Below are positions 23,945 through 37,019 of a DNA stretch of 64,000 bases, piece after piece. A program made the translations under genes and the position numbers. The notes below the pieces were generated by a model. That model was not told where the DNA came from. It ran no database searches and was given only the letters and a program-made list of their open reading frames with translations. Positions within the stretch are counted from its first letter, which is position 1, and the number at the start of each line of letters is the position of its first letter. Source of the stretch: Crotalaria pallida (taxonomy: Eukaryota; Streptophyta; Magnoliopsida; Fabales; Fabaceae); contig CM075649.1 in the NCBI GenBank assembly GCA_037953625.1, forward strand, positions 71,703,290 to 71,767,289, written 5' to 3'.

Positions 23945-26816
23945 ACATAATCTACGTCCCATGGGGCACCAAGCATTGTTTAGGATCATTTTAAAGGTTC
24001 TTGTATGTCCTAATACACATTCCTAGACCATTCTAAGCCTTTAGAATACTCTATTAACCATTCTACACTTGTTAGATCCTCCAAGGACTCATGCTACATA
24101 ATCTACGTCCCTTGGGGCACCAAGCATTGTTTACGATAATTCTAAAGGTTCTTATATGTCCTAATACACATTCCTAGACAATACTAAGCATTTAGAATAC
24201 TCTATTTACCATTCTACACTTGTTAGAGCCTCCAAGGACACATGCTACATCGTTTACGTCCCTTGGGGCACCAAGCATTGTTTAGGATCATTCTAAAGGT
24301 TCTTGTATGTCCTAATACACATTCCTAGACTATTCTAAGCCTTTAGAATGCTCTATTAACCATTCTACACTAGTGAGAGCCTCCAACGACTCATGCTACA
24401 TAATCTACGTCCCTTGGGGCACCAAGTATTGTTTAAGATAATTCTAAAGGTTCTTGTATGTCCTAAAACACAATCCTAGACCATTTTAAGCCTTTAGAAT
24501 AGTCTTTTAACCATTCTACAATTGTTAGAGCCTCCAAGGACTCATGCTACATAATCTACGTCCCATGGGGCACCAAGCACTGTTTACGATCATTCTAAAG
24601 GTTCTTGTATGTCCTAATACACATTCCTAGACCATTCTAAGCCTTTAGAATACTCTATTAACCATTCTACACTTGTTAGAGCCTCCAAGGACTCATTCTA
24701 CAACCATTATGTCCCTTGGGGCACCAAGCATTGTTTAGGACCATTCTAAAGGTTCTTATATGTCCTAAGACACATGCCTAGACTATTCTAAGCCTTTCGA
24801 ATACTCTCTTAACCATTCTACACTTGTAAGAGCCTCCAAGGACTCATGCTACATAATCTACGTCCCATGGGGCACCAAGCATTGTTTACGATCATTTTAA
24901 AGGTTCTTGTATGTCCTAATACACATTCCTAGACCATTCTAAGCCTTTAGAATACTCTATTAACCATTCTACACTTGTTAGATCCTCCTAGGACTCATGC
25001 TACATAATCTACGTCCCTTGGGGCACAAAGCATTGTTTAGGATCATTCCAAAGGTTCTTGTATGTCCTAATACACATTCCTAGACAATACTAAGCCTTTA
25101 GAATACTCTATTAACCATTCTACACTTGTTAGAGCCTCCAAGGACTCATGCTACATAATCTATGTCCCTTGGGGCACCAAGCATTGTTTACGATCATTCT
25201 AAAGGTTCTTATATGTCCTAATACCCTCTACGTCCTTTACGTCCCTTGGGGCACCAAGCATTGTTTAGGATCATTCTAAAGGTTCTTGTATGTCCTAATA
25301 CACATTCCAAGACTATTCTAAGCCTTTAGAATGCTCTATTAACCATTCTACACTGGTGAGAGCCTCCAAGGACTCATGCTACATAATCTACGTCCCTTGG
25401 GGCACCAAGCATTGTTTAGGATCATTTTAAAGGTTCTTGTATGTCCTAATACACATTCCTAGACCATTCTAAGCCTTTAGAATACTCTATTAACCATTCT
25501 ACACTTGTTAGATCCTCCAAGGACTCATGCTACATAATCTACGTCCCTTGGGGCACCAAGCATTGTTTACGATAATTCTAAAGGTTCTTATATGTCCTAA
25601 TACACATTCCTAGACAATACTAAGCATTTAGAATACTCTATTTACCATTCTACACTTGTTAGAGCCTCCAAGGACACATGCTACATCGTTTACGTCCCTT
25701 GGGGCACCAAGCATTGTTTAGGATCATTCTAAAGGTTCTTGTATGTCCTAATACACATTCCTAGACTATTCTAAGCCTTTAGAATGCTCTATTAACCATT
25801 CTACACTAGTGAGAGCCTCCAACGACTCATGCTACATAATCTACGTCCCATGGGGCACCAAGCATTGTTTAGGATCATTTTAAAGGTTCTTGTATGTCCT
25901 AATACACATTCCTAGACCATTTTAAGCCTTTAGAATAGTCTTTTAACCATTCTACAATTGTTAGAGCCTCCAAGGACTCATGCTACATAATCTACGTCCC
26001 ATGGGGCACCAAGCACTGTTTACGATCATTCTAAAGGTTCTTGTATGTCCTAATACACATTCCTAGACCATTCTAAGCCTTTAGAATACTCTATTAACCA
26101 TTCTACACTTGTTAGAGCCTCCAAGGACTCATTCTACAACCATTATGTCCCTTGGGGCACCAAGCATTGTTTAGGACCATTCTAAAGGTTCTTATATGTC
26201 CTAAGACACATGCCTAGACTATTCTAAGCCTTTCGAATACTCTCTTAACCATTCTACACTTGTAAGAGCCTCCAAGGACTCATGCTACATAATCTACGTC
26301 CCATGGGGCACCAAGCATTGTTTACGATCATTTTAAAGGTTCTTGTATGTCCTAATACACATTCCTAGACCATTCTAAGCCTTTAGAATACTCTATTAAC
26401 CATTCTACACTTGTTAGATCCTCCTAGGACTCATGCTACATAATCTACGTCCCTTGGGGCACAAAGCATTGTTTAGGATCATTCTAAAGGTTCTTGTATG
26501 TCCTAATACACATTCCTAGACAATACTAAGCCTTTAGAATACTCTATTAACCATTCTACACTTGTTAGAGCCTCCAAGGACTCATGCTACATAATCTATG
26601 TCCCTTGGGGCACCAAGCATTGTTTACGATCATTCTAAAGGTTCTTATATGTCCTAATACCCTCTACGTCCTTTACGTCCCTTGGGGCACCAAGCATTGT
26701 TTAGGATCATTCTAAAGGTTCTTGTATGTCCTAATACACATTCCAAGACTATTCTAAGCCTTTAGAATGCTCTATTAACCATTCTACACTGGTGAGAGCC
26801 TCCAAGGACTCATGCT
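23945..26816 (+). repeat. Tandem duplication of about 1436 bp within the satellite
   Basis: The anchor TAGGATCATTTTAAAGG is at 23981 and 25417, and the odd truncated unit ATACCCTCTACGTCCTTTAC is at 25221 and 26657. Both pairs are 1436 bp apart. The unit equals 9.5 monomers because it includes the shortened copy. The two units look almost identical by eye. Confidence 0.88.
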
Positions 26817-29800
26817 ACATAATCTACGTCCCTTGGGGCACCAAGTATTGTTTAAGATCATTCTAAAGGTTTTTGTATGTCCTAAAACACATTCCTAGGC
26901 CATTCTAAGCCTTTAGAATAGTGTTTTAACCATTCTACAATTGTTAGAGCCTCCAAGGACTCATGCTACATAATCTACGTCCCATGGGGCACCAAGCACT
27001 ATTTATGATCATTCTAAAGGTTCTTATATGTCCTAATACACATTCCTAGACCAATCTAAGCTTTTAGAATACTCTCTTAACCATTCTACACTTCTTAGAG
27101 CCTCCAAGGACTCAAGCTACACCCTCTACGTCCCTTGGTGCACCAAGCGTTGTATACAATCATTCTGAAAGGTTCTTGTATGTCCTAATAGACATGCCTA
27201 GACCATTCTAAGCCGTTAAAATACTTTCTACACCATTCTACACTTATTAGTTCCTCCATGGACTCATTCTACATCCTCTACATCCCTTGGGACACCAAGC
27301 ATTAGTTACGATCACTCTAAAGGTTCTTATATGTCCTAATACACATTCCTAGACCATTCTAAGCCTTTAGAATACTCTATTATCCATTCTACACTTGTTA
27401 GAGTCTCCAACGACTCATGCTACACCCTCTACGTCCCTTGGAGCACCAAGCATTGTATATGATCATTCTAAAAGGTTCTTGTATGTCCTAATACACATGC
27501 CTAGACCATTCTAAGCCTTTAAAATACTTTTTTAACCATTCTACACTTTTATAGCCTCCATGGACTCATTCTACATCCTCTATGTCCCTTGGGGCACCAA
27601 GCATTGTTTACGATCTTTCTAAAGGTTCTTATATGTCCTAATACACATTCCTAGACCAATCTAAGCGTTTGGAATACTCTCTTAACCATTCTACACTTGT
27701 TAGAGCCTCTACACTTGTTAGAGCCTCCAAGGACTCATGCTACATAATCTACGTCCCATGGAGCACCAAGCACTGTTTACGATCATTCTAAAGGTTCTTG
27801 TATGTCCTAATACACATTCCTAGACCATTCTAAGCCTTTAGAATACTCTATTAACCATTCTACACTTGTTAGAGCCTCCAAGGACTCATGCTACAACCAT
27901 TATGTCCCTTGGGGCACCAAGCATTGTTTAGGATCATTCTAAAGGTTCTTATGTGTCCTAAGACACATGCCTAGACTATTCTAAGCCTTTCGAATACTCT
28001 CTTAACCATTCTACACTTGTAAGAGCCTCCAAGGACTCATGCTACATAATCTACGTCCCATGGGGCACCAAGCATTGTTTACGATCATTTTAAAGGTTCT
28101 TGTATGTCCTAATACACATTCCTAGACCATTCTAAGCCTTTAGAATACTCTATTAACCATTCTACACTTGTTAGATCCTCCAAGGACTCATGCTACATAA
28201 TCTACGTCCCTTGGGGCACCAAGCATTGTTTACGATAATTCTAAAGGTTCTTATATGTCCTAATACACATTCCTAGACAATACTAAGCATTTAGAATACT
28301 CTATTAACCATTCTACACTTGTTAGAGCCTCCAAGGACACATGCTACATCCTTTACGTTCCTTGGGGCACCAAGCATTGTTTAGGATCATTCTAAAGGTT
28401 CTTGTATGTCCTAATGCACATTCCTAGACTATTCTAAGCCTTTAGAATGCTCTATTAACCATTCTACACTAGTGAGAGCCTCCAACGACTCATGCTACAT
28501 AATCTACGTCCCTTGGGGCACCATGTATTGTTTAAGATAATTCTAAAGGTTCTTGTATGTCCTAAAACACATTCCTAGACCATTTTAAGCCTTTAGAACA
28601 GTCTTTTAACCATTCTACAATTGTTAGAGCCTCCAAGGACTCATGCTACATAATCTACGTCCCATGGGGCACCAAGCACTGTTTACGATCATTCTAAAGG
28701 TTCTTGTATGTCCTAATACACATTCCTAAACCATTCTAAGCCTTTAGAATACTCTATTAACCATTCTACACTTGTTAGAGCCTCCAAGGACTCATTCTAC
28801 AACCATTATGTCCCTTGGGGCACCAAGCATTGTTTAGGATCATTCTAAAGGTTCTTATATGTCCTAAGACACATGCCTAGACTATTCTAAGCCTTTCGAA
28901 TACTCTCTTAACCATTCTACACTTGTAATAGTCTGCAAGGACTCATGCTACATAAACTACGTCCCATGGGGTACCAAGCATTGTTTACGATCATTTTAAA
29001 GGTTCTTGTATTTCCTAATACACATTCCTAGACCATTCTAAGCCTTTAGAATACTCTATTAACCATTCTACACTTGTTAGAGCCTCCAAGGACACATGCT
29101 ACATCCTTTACGTCCCTTGGGGCACCAAGCATTGTTTAGGATCATCCTAAAGGTTCTTGTATGTCCTAATACACATTCCTAGACTATTCTAAGCTTTTAG
29201 AATGCTCTATTAACCATTCTACACTGGTGAGAGCCTCCAACGACTCATGCTACATAATCTACGTCCCTTGGGGCACCAAGTATTGTTTAAGATCATTCTA
29301 AAGGTTCTTGTATGTCCTAAAATACATTCCTAGACCATTCTAAGCCTTTAGAATAGTCTTTTAACCATTTTACAATTGTTAGAGCCTCCAAGGACTCATG
29401 CTACATAATCTACGTCCCGTGGGGCACCAAGCACTATTTATGATCATTCTAAAGGTTCTTGTATGTCCTAATACACATTCCTAGACCATTCTAAGCCTTT
29501 AGAATACTCTTTTAACCATTCTATACTTGTTAAAGCCTCCAAGGACTCATGCTACACCCTCTACGTCCCTTGGTGCACCAAGCATTGTATACGATCATTC
29601 TGAAAGGTTCTTGTATGTCCTAATAGGCAAGCCTAGACCATTCTAAGCCTTTAAAATACTTTCTTAACCATTCTACACTTATTAATTCCTCCATTGACTC
29701 ATTCTACATCCTCTACATCCCTTGGGACACCAAGCATTAGTTACGATCACTCAAGGTTCTTATATGTCCTAATACACATTTCTAGACCAATCTAAGCCTT

Positions 29801-31833
29801 TAGAATACTCTCTTAACCATTCTACACTTTTAGAGCCTCCAAGGACTCATGCTACATAATCTACGTCCCATGGGGCACCAAACATTGTTTACGATCATTC
29901 TAAAGGTTCATGTATGTCCTATTACACATTCCTAGACCATTCTAAGCCTTTGGAATACTCTCTTAACCATTCTACACTTGTTAGAGCCTCTACACTTGTT
30001 AGAGCCTCCAAGGACTCATGCTACATAATCTACGTCCCATGGAGCACCAAGCACTATTTACGATCATTCTAAAGGTTCTTGTATGTCCTAATACACATTC
30101 CTAGACCATTCTAAGCCTTTAGAATACTCTATTAACCATTCTACACCTGTTAGAGCCTCCAAGGACTCATGCTACAACCATTATGTCCCTTGGGGCACCA
30201 AGCATTGTTTAGGATCATTCTAAAGGTTCTTATATTTCCTAATACACATGCCTAGACTATTCTAAGCCTTTCGACTACTCTCTTAACCATTCTACACTTG
30301 TAAGAGCCTCCAAGGACTCATGCTACATAATCTACGTCCCATGGGGCACCAAGCATTGTTTATGATCATTCTAAAGTTTCTTCTATGTCCTATTACACAT
30401 GCCAAGACTATTCTAAGCCGTTAGAGTACTCTCTTAACCGTTCTACATTTGTTAGAGCCTCCAAGGACTCATGCTACATAATCTACGTCCCTTGGGGCAC
30501 CAAGTATTGTTTAGGATCATTCTAAAGGTTCTTGTATGTCCTCATACACATTCCTAGACCATTCTAAGCCTTTAGAATACTCTATTAACCATTCTACACT
30601 TGTTAGAGCATCCAAGGACTCATGCTACACCCTCTACGTCCCTTGGGGCACCAAGCATTGTTTACGATCATTCTGAAAGGTTCTTGTATGTCCTAATACA
30701 CATTCCTAGACCATTTTAAGCCTTTAGAATACTCTCTTAACCATTCTACACTTGTTTGAGCCTCCAAGGGCTCATGCTACATAATCTACGTCCCATGGGG
30801 CACCAAGCATTGTTTACGATCATTCTAAAGGTTCTTTGTATGTCCTAATACACATTCCTAGACCATTCTAAGCCTTTAGAATACTCTATTAACCATTCCA
30901 CACTTGTTAGAGCCTCCAACGACTCATGCGACATCCTTTACGTCCCTTGGGGCACCAAGCTTTGTTTAGGATCATTCTAAAGGTTCTTATATGTCCCAAT
31001 ACACATGCCTAGACTATTCTAAGCCTTTAGAATACTCTATTAACCATTCTACACTTGTTAGAGCCTTCAAGGACTCATGGTACAAAATCTACGTCCCATG
31101 GGGCACCAAGCATTGTTTACGATCATTCTACAGGTTTTTGTATGTCCTAATACACATTCCTAGACCATTCTAAGCCTTTAGAATACTCTATTAACCATTC
31201 TACACTTGTTAGAGCCTCCAACGACTCATGCTACATCCTCTACGTCCCATGGGGCACCAAGCATTGTTTACGATCATTCTAAACGTTCTTATATGTCCTA
31301 ATACACATGCCTAGACTATTCTAATCCTTTAGAGTACTCTCTTAACCATTCTAAACTTGTTAGAGCCTCCAAGGACTCATGCTACATTATCTACATCCCT
31401 TGGGGCACCAAGCATTGTTTAAGATCATTCTAAAGGTTCTTGTATGTCCTAATACACATTCCTAGATCATTCTAAACCTTTAGAATACTATATTAACCAT
31501 TCTACACTTGTTAGAGCCTCCAACGACTCATGCTACATCCTCTACGTCCCTTGGGGCACCAAACTTTGTTTAGGATCATTCTAAAGGTTCTTATATGTCC
31601 TAACACACATGCCTAGACTATTCTAAGCCTTTAGAATACTCTCTTAACCATTCTACACTTGTTAGAGCCTCCAAGGACTCATGCTACAAAATCTACGTCC
31701 CATGGGGCACCAAGCATTGTTTACGATCATTCTAAAGGCTCTTGTATGTCCTAATACACATTCCTAGACCATTCTAAGCCTTTAGAATACTCTATTAACC
31801 ATTCTACACTTGTTAGAGCCTCCAACGACTCAT

Positions 31834-31838
31834 GATAT
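31834..31838. other. Degenerate TSD (GATAT) of the SIRE-like element
   Basis: The right flank starts GCTAC (40102-40106). The left flank has GATAT in the same satellite position. Two mismatches, plus loss of the TG of the LTR, suggest decay at the left edge. Confidence 0.5.
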
Positions 31839-33402
31839 TTGGAATAATTGGTGGTATTTGGCGAGTATCACCCAAGAGGGGGGTGAATTGGGTGTTTATA
31901 AAACATTGAAAAACCAATCGCAATAAATCGGTCTTTGAAATAATAACAGAGATTAAAACGAGCGGAAGACTTAAAGAACAAATTAAAACGTTTTTAAGCA
32001 CGGAATTGAAAAAATATCAATATGAATATTGAAAACATACTATACACGAGATTGATTTAAAAATCATCACAAATGAAAAACACAATTCTCGTGTTATATT
32101 AATTAAAACTTGAAAATAACTTTTATCCACGAAGATATGATTAACACAAAATAAACGAGCGAAAAAAAAGGATAAGGGAAAGGAAATTATGCACCAGAGA
32201 TTTTTATCCTGGTTCGGCCAACAATGCCTACATCCAGTCCTCAAGCAACCCACTTGAGCTTTTCACTAAGCCAAGACGCAACTGCGTCCCCAAGTACATC
32301 CAAAGCGCCCCGCAAGCTACTAGGAATCCCACTGTTCGCCAGGGACCTCAAATACAAATAGCCTAACTACTAGGAATCCCACTGTTCGTATAGCGCTACC
32401 CAAAACAACAAGGGTTACCTCACCCTATGAACGCGACACACGTTCAATCCTAAGGGAAAACACTCCTTAATACCTAAGGTTGTCACACCCCTTACAATAA
32501 AATGGATTTGCACGAAGAAATGTGTGCAACTAACAATAAGCTCTCTAGATAGAGCGGATACTACAATAAAGACCTATGACAATATAATATACTCAAGCAA
32601 ACTCAAGGCAATAACACTATGATGATGATGATGAAAATGATTTTTCTTCTCAAGGGATTTTTCAAAAAAAAATATAGAGAAGGAGAAGAAGTAGAAAAAG
32701 TGAATTAAGAAAAGATAAAAAGCATTTTTAAAATATAGAAGAAGCAGCCTGATTACAAAACGTGATCATCCAGAAAGGGAAACAAATCATTCTGGGAATC
32801 AGATTGATTTCAGCACGTTTTTCAAAATTTGAATTAAAATAATCGATTACTTTAGTCAGGTTAATCGATTACTTGCTCTCAGATTTTCCAAAAAAGTTGC
32901 AGCATTGAATATAATCGATTAATAGTTTCAAGTAATCGATTACTGTCACCTAAATGACCAGTTCAAGGAAGTAATCCATTACAAGAGACTAATTAATCAA
33001 TTACTTACACTCTAGTTACAAGTTGCATCAAGTAATCGATTATTCCAGAAGGGATAATCGATTACTCCACATTAAAAAATTGATTTTCATAAAAAGGTTG
33101 TAATCAAAGGTTTTCGCAAAACATTTTTCACAAAGAATTTCCTGGAGCAGATATAAAAAGGCTTCTTCTAGGTTTTTAAGAACAAAAACAATTATCATCA
33201 TCATATAGGTTATAACTAAGTGCTTTAAGAATATTAGATGCCTTACAAAGATATCTAAGCCTAAACACTAGATCTTCAACATGCATAACATCTTTGCAAT
33301 CTTCAATGTACCTGAACCTATTAAGAACATATATAAAAATGTGTTGTGTCATCATCAAAACAACACGAGGGAAACCATGAGATTCAACACTCAGTTTCAA
33401 CA
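31839..33402 (-). mobile_element. 3' LTR of SIRE-like element
   Basis: Ends ...TTTCAACA. The first two bases (TG on the left edge) are lost compared with the right LTR. It has an ATG trinucleotide run near 32620 and six exact TAATCGATTA palindromes in 32840-33064. Short ORFs inside are not supported as genes. Confidence 0.9.
32840..33064. promoter_or_regulatory. TAATCGATTA palindrome cluster in 3' LTR
   Basis: Exact copies at 32840, 32862, 32912, 32933, 33033 and 33055, plus one-mismatch copies near 32972 and 32994. Matched one for one by a cluster at 39540-39763. The role is unknown; the motif resembles a homeodomain dimer site. Confidence 0.6.
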
Positions 33403-33414
33403 CTCCCCCTTTTT
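33403..33414 (-). other. Polypurine tract next to 3' LTR
   Basis: The minus strand reads AAAAAGGGGGAG directly before the LTR start TGTTGAAACTG. Confidence 0.85.
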
Positions 33415-34000
33415 GATGATGACAAACACTGCCTACAAAACAAGGGTTAGTAGAAAGAATAATAATAATAATAAAGCATTCCATGAGATCACAGCAAATA
33501 ATTCTTCAAGCTCATCACAAGCTCAAAAACTCAATACACTCAAAAATTCTCAACAAATTCAATACGCTCCCCCTGAATTCATAAATTATCATGAACTTGT
33601 TCAACCTACCTGTACCTGTTCAACCTGTTCTCATGATTCTCAACCTGCTTACCTGATGAATAACTCATGATATTCTCCACATTTTTCTCCCCCTTTTGAC
33701 ATCATCAAAAAGGTGAGGAGGCACAAGAGAAAAAAACATATGACAACAAATATAACAAACCGAACAGAACATATTGTCATAATGCATCAAGTAAAAAATA
33801 TCCAGAGTAAGACAGAGAATACCAAATGAAATCCACAAAACAGTTCAACATGATAAACAAAAAAGGAACTAGGGGGTTACGAGCATAAGCATAAAATTAT
33901 CCAAATAACATAAATCAAATAAGAATAGAGTAGAGATCCACAAGCTAGGTGATCACTAGAATGGAGGACGGTTCTGATGCCTCAAATGATATATCTCCTG
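33415..34000. other. 3' untranslated region of SIRE-like element with second PPT-like tract
   Basis: Non-coding. At 33687-33698 the minus strand again reads CAAAAGGGGGAG, preceded by GATGATGT, nearly copying the context of the true PPT 285 bp away. The 129-aa ORF at 33281-33670 (+) runs across the LTR edge and antisense to the element, and is not accepted as a gene. Confidence 0.6.
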
Positions 34001-35305
34001 CTACACTGCCTCCATATCAACGTGCATCTGTTCCATGCCGGAGGTGAGCTGAGCAAGAGATGTGTCCACTGAATGCATGTGTTCATCAGAACGCCTCATG
34101 TAGCCTCTGACATCGTCCAAGAACAACTGCATGTACGGTGGAATGTGATCAGGTGGATAAAGAGCTTGTAGCGGAATGAAGTCCGAATCCTGAGCCGGTG
34201 CACTCTCTGGCTGATGCTGCTGCTGTTCTTCTTCATCAGGGTCATAGTTATGATTGGACTTGTGTTCCCATCTCTGAGTCTTTGGCATCCAACCTCTATC
34301 TTCCATATTAATCCATCCCATATTGCCCAAGAAATTTGTGTCCATACGCATATCAGCGTTAGGAGCAGTTCGAGCTTCGCCATTCAAGGGAACTCGAAAA
34401 CGCCTGAGGATGTTAGTTATAACTGTTGCATATGGAAGCTTCGAAGTCTTATTCTTCATATCATTATCAATAGATCGGCGAACCTTTCCCGTAGTCTCAA
34501 TCATATGATTCTGGACAAACCAACCCCAGTTAATGGGTTTGTCGTGAAACCACGCCCAGAAGATGATATAGTCAGAATCAAGCAGCCTGAAGTAGTTGCC
34601 TTGCCTAGGAATAAGACAGCGATTCAGAATGAAGTGTAGAACCCGATACTCAAACTTCAGATTACCCGAAGTCAACACTTTTCCAGAAGGGATGTGATCA
34701 TCAATGAACTCTTCTTTAGTAGTTTTCTTGCCATACTCATCTCCCCATAGACTATCCGAGCTAGAACCAGTGAAAGTGATACCATCCATGGGTAGGTGAG
34801 TGATGTTAATCCAAGTATTCAAACTGATTTTGATGCTTTTCCCTTTCACTTCAGAATATAGAGTCTTTTCATCAGCATTCCAGACAAGATTAGTGTAGAA
34901 GACCTTGACTAAATCTTCATAATAGTCACCTCCAATAGTACTGAATTCAAAGAGACCTTTTTCTTTCAAGAGCACTACAGCAGGGAGATTACAGTCGTCA
35001 CCATCAAAATTTTCAGCATCAAGGAACCTTGGAGAGATCACAGAACAGGCGGCGAAATACTTTTCATAATCCATTATCTGAGAAGGATTAGAGAACCAAC
35101 GATTTAACTTCTCTAATGCAATCGGTTGATGAACCGGAGGCTGTGGATCAGAAGGACCTGCATCACTTTGTCTAGTCCTCAAAGGCCTAGGAGCCCGACT
35201 AGACGAAGGTTGAGCCCTACTCCGAACAAAAGGAGGTGAAGGCTCATCCTCATCCGGCTCATCAATGATGGCTCTTCTTTTAGTGTGACGGGTTGACATG
35301 ATCAC
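34001..35305 (-). CDS. ORF2, 434 aa, plant-transposon/env-position protein
   Basis: Intact ORF. Residues 1-60 are basic and Ser/Pro/Arg-rich (TKRRAIIDEPDEDEPSPPF). Residues about 120-320 resemble the 'putative plant transposon protein' domain (Transposase_32 type; I recall PF20167) of many legume elements, with LVKVFYTNLVW, a VKGKSIKISLNTW segment and a later helical LHFILNRCLIPRQG. The C-terminal 60 residues look helical. No signal peptide or clear membrane span is seen. It occupies the place of the env-like ORF of SIRE elements, between pol (absent here) and the 3' LTR, on the same strand as gag. Function is unknown. No internal stop is seen, which suggests either a young insertion or retained use. 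Confidence 0.75.
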   Translation of the reverse strand: MIMSTRHTKRRAIIDEPDEDEPSPPFVRSRAQPSSSRAPRPLRTRQSDAGPSDPQPPVHQPIALEKLNRWFSNPSQIMDYEKYFAACSVISPRFLDAENFDGDDCNLPAVVLLKEKGLFEFSTIGGDYYEDLVKVFYTNLVWNADEKTLYSEVKGKSIKISLNTWINITHLPMDGITFTGSSSDSLWGDEYGKKTTKEEFIDDHIPSGKVLTSGNLKFEYRVLHFILNRCLIPRQGNYFRLLDSDYIIFWAWFHDKPINWGWFVQNHMIETTGKVRRSIDNDMKNKTSKLPYATVITNILRRFRVPLNGEARTAPNADMRMDTNFLGNMGWINMEDRGWMPKTQRWEHKSNHNYDPDEEEQQQHQPESAPAQDSDFIPLQALYPPDHIPPYMQLFLDDVRGYMRRSDEHMHSVDTSLAQLTSGMEQMHVDMEAV

Positions 35306-37019
35306 AACCGAATTCAGATAATATCAAATGCAAAATTCTGAACGACTGAACCAATCACCAGAATAGACAGCCCAGCAATAACACAATTCTCAGCACAGCA
35401 CAAAAAAGAACCCAGACTATCCTTCAGAATACCAGATATTTAAAGCAGCTATAGCAAGACATCATCATCAAGCAGCATATCAAAGTACTGAACATAGAGA
35501 GACTGAGACAGATAAAACAATAAACCGAGAACCTGAACCGAAGAAGAGTACTGAACCAAGGCTGAACCGAATACTGAATAAACCAGAATCACACTGAACC
35601 AGACGAACCAGTACACTTGCAACTGAACCGGAGACCTCAATAACTCTGAACCGAACCGAAAAAACCAGAAAACCGAACCAGACCAGCGAACCGAAAAACA
35701 ATCTGAACCATAAAACCAAAACCTTGCCAGACCAACGAACCGAGCGCCTGAACCACTGAACTAGATGAACCGAAATCTTCACACATCAACTATCTTCATC
35801 CGGAGAAGATGAACCGGATCTGAACATGAAGATCAAGCACAGTGAATCATGCAAACTTTGAGAGAACCAAGTTTAACCAAGTATTTTGAGTAAGGTTTTG
35901 TCAATGGAGGACAAGGAATGGTGATTTCAAGGGTGGTTTCTATGGTGGTTATGGTGAAAGATGAATGGGAATGGGTAAGAGAGAGAGGGACGGTTTTTGG
36001 ATGATAGAAGAGAAGAGGGTGGAGGTTTATGAGAGAAGAGGGAAGAATGAGTAAGAATGGTGAAGGATTGATGAAGGTTAGGAGGTGGTTATGGTGTATG
36101 TGGTTTGAAGGATGAAGAAGAGGGAATGAGGAAGAAGAAGAAAAATATCGTGGGAGATGTGAGAGAGGGAGGCCGTGTATGTTTGGAAAGAAAAAGAGAA
36201 TATGTGAGTGTGTGGCTAGGGTTTAGTCAAATAAGTGGTCCACACTTGGTCAACTGGGTCAAGGCCAACAAGATCCACACAAATCTGCACTTTTTCTTAT
36301 TTTTTTTAGATACTGTAGCCAGTAATCGATTATTTCCATTGAATTAATCGATTACTTCTTCATTTAATCGATTACTTTCATGCATTTAATCGATTATTCC
36401 TCCTCTGGTCAGAACTGATGCAACATCTATAACCGATTACATCAATTTTATTAACCGATTACTTTGCCTCTGATGGATTGCATGATGCTGCAGATTTGAT
36501 CGATTAATCTGATCCTTTAATCGATTAACTCTTAATAACTGATTGGAACTGCTGCACAAACCAACTGGGTAATCGATTACTGTTGCAGAGTAATCGATTA
36601 CTTCTGCACAAAAATCCAGAATTCTTCTTTCTCTGCAAAACTAATCTTCGATGACTTCTGAGAGTTGATTTCTGATGCCAGGAACCGTTCGTGACATTAG
36701 CTTGTGGTCAACTTACCTTTAGGAGACCCTGTTTCCTGCAAAACAGATAGTTCTGTCTATCTCCGACGCTCAAGTTAGATACATTTTCATGATAAATACT
36801 GAGAACTATTGAAGTAACTGAAATAGACCAAAAACAAATCATAAACTTCATTATAACTAAGAATTATACCAAGTCCAATCATAATATGTATTTAGATGCC
36901 AATTCGATTATCTCAAATTTGCATTAAGTTACATGTTATGATCGAAGTACTTTTAACTTTTCCAAGACATGATGATCATGTGAAAAGAAAATTTGCAACA
37001 CATGATTTATTTTTCAAAT
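35306..37019. other. Gag-ORF2 spacer, non-coding, where pol would lie
   Basis: About 1.7 kb without pol motifs. 35560-35800 is rich in GAACCGAA/AACCAGA-type short repeats, which create spurious minus-strand ORFs. 35880-36200 is a GA-rich tract. 36323-36600 holds TAATCGATTA palindromes. It may contain a promoter or leader for ORF2, but no TATA box was convincing. Confidence 0.6.
36323..36600. promoter_or_regulatory. TAATCGATTA palindrome cluster, internal
   Basis: Seven exact copies at 36323, 36345, 36365, 36387, 36518, 36570 and 36591, plus three one-base variants near 36432, 36453 and 36497. Many extend to GTAATCGATTAC. Confidence 0.6.

Larger units (their letters stand above)
21647..31838 (+). 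repeat. 151-bp satellite, block C (about 67 monomers)
   Basis: Largest block. Monomers fall into recurring variants: TTTAGGATC or TTTACGATC, CATAATCTACG or CATCCTCTACG, CCATGGGG or CCTTGGGG, TTCTAAAGG or TTCTGAAAGG (a 152-bp form). Multi-monomer duplications are present, including a near-perfect tandem duplication at about 23945-26816. Short TACACTTGTTAGAGCCTC slip repeats occur at about 23434, 27699 and 29985. No other gene or element is seen inside. Confidence 0.97.

Noticed and set aside
21647..31838. CRISPR-like or clustered regular repeats
   Set aside because: Contiguous 151-bp monomers with no unique spacers, in a plant genome.
33281..33670. 129-codon plus-strand ORF
   Set aside because: Antisense to the SIRE-like element and crosses its LTR/PPT boundary; Asn/Ser-rich with no domain.
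35480..35782. 100-codon minus-strand ORF rich in V, S, F and R
   Set aside because: Produced by GAACCGAA-type short repeats; overlaps another frame with the same bias.
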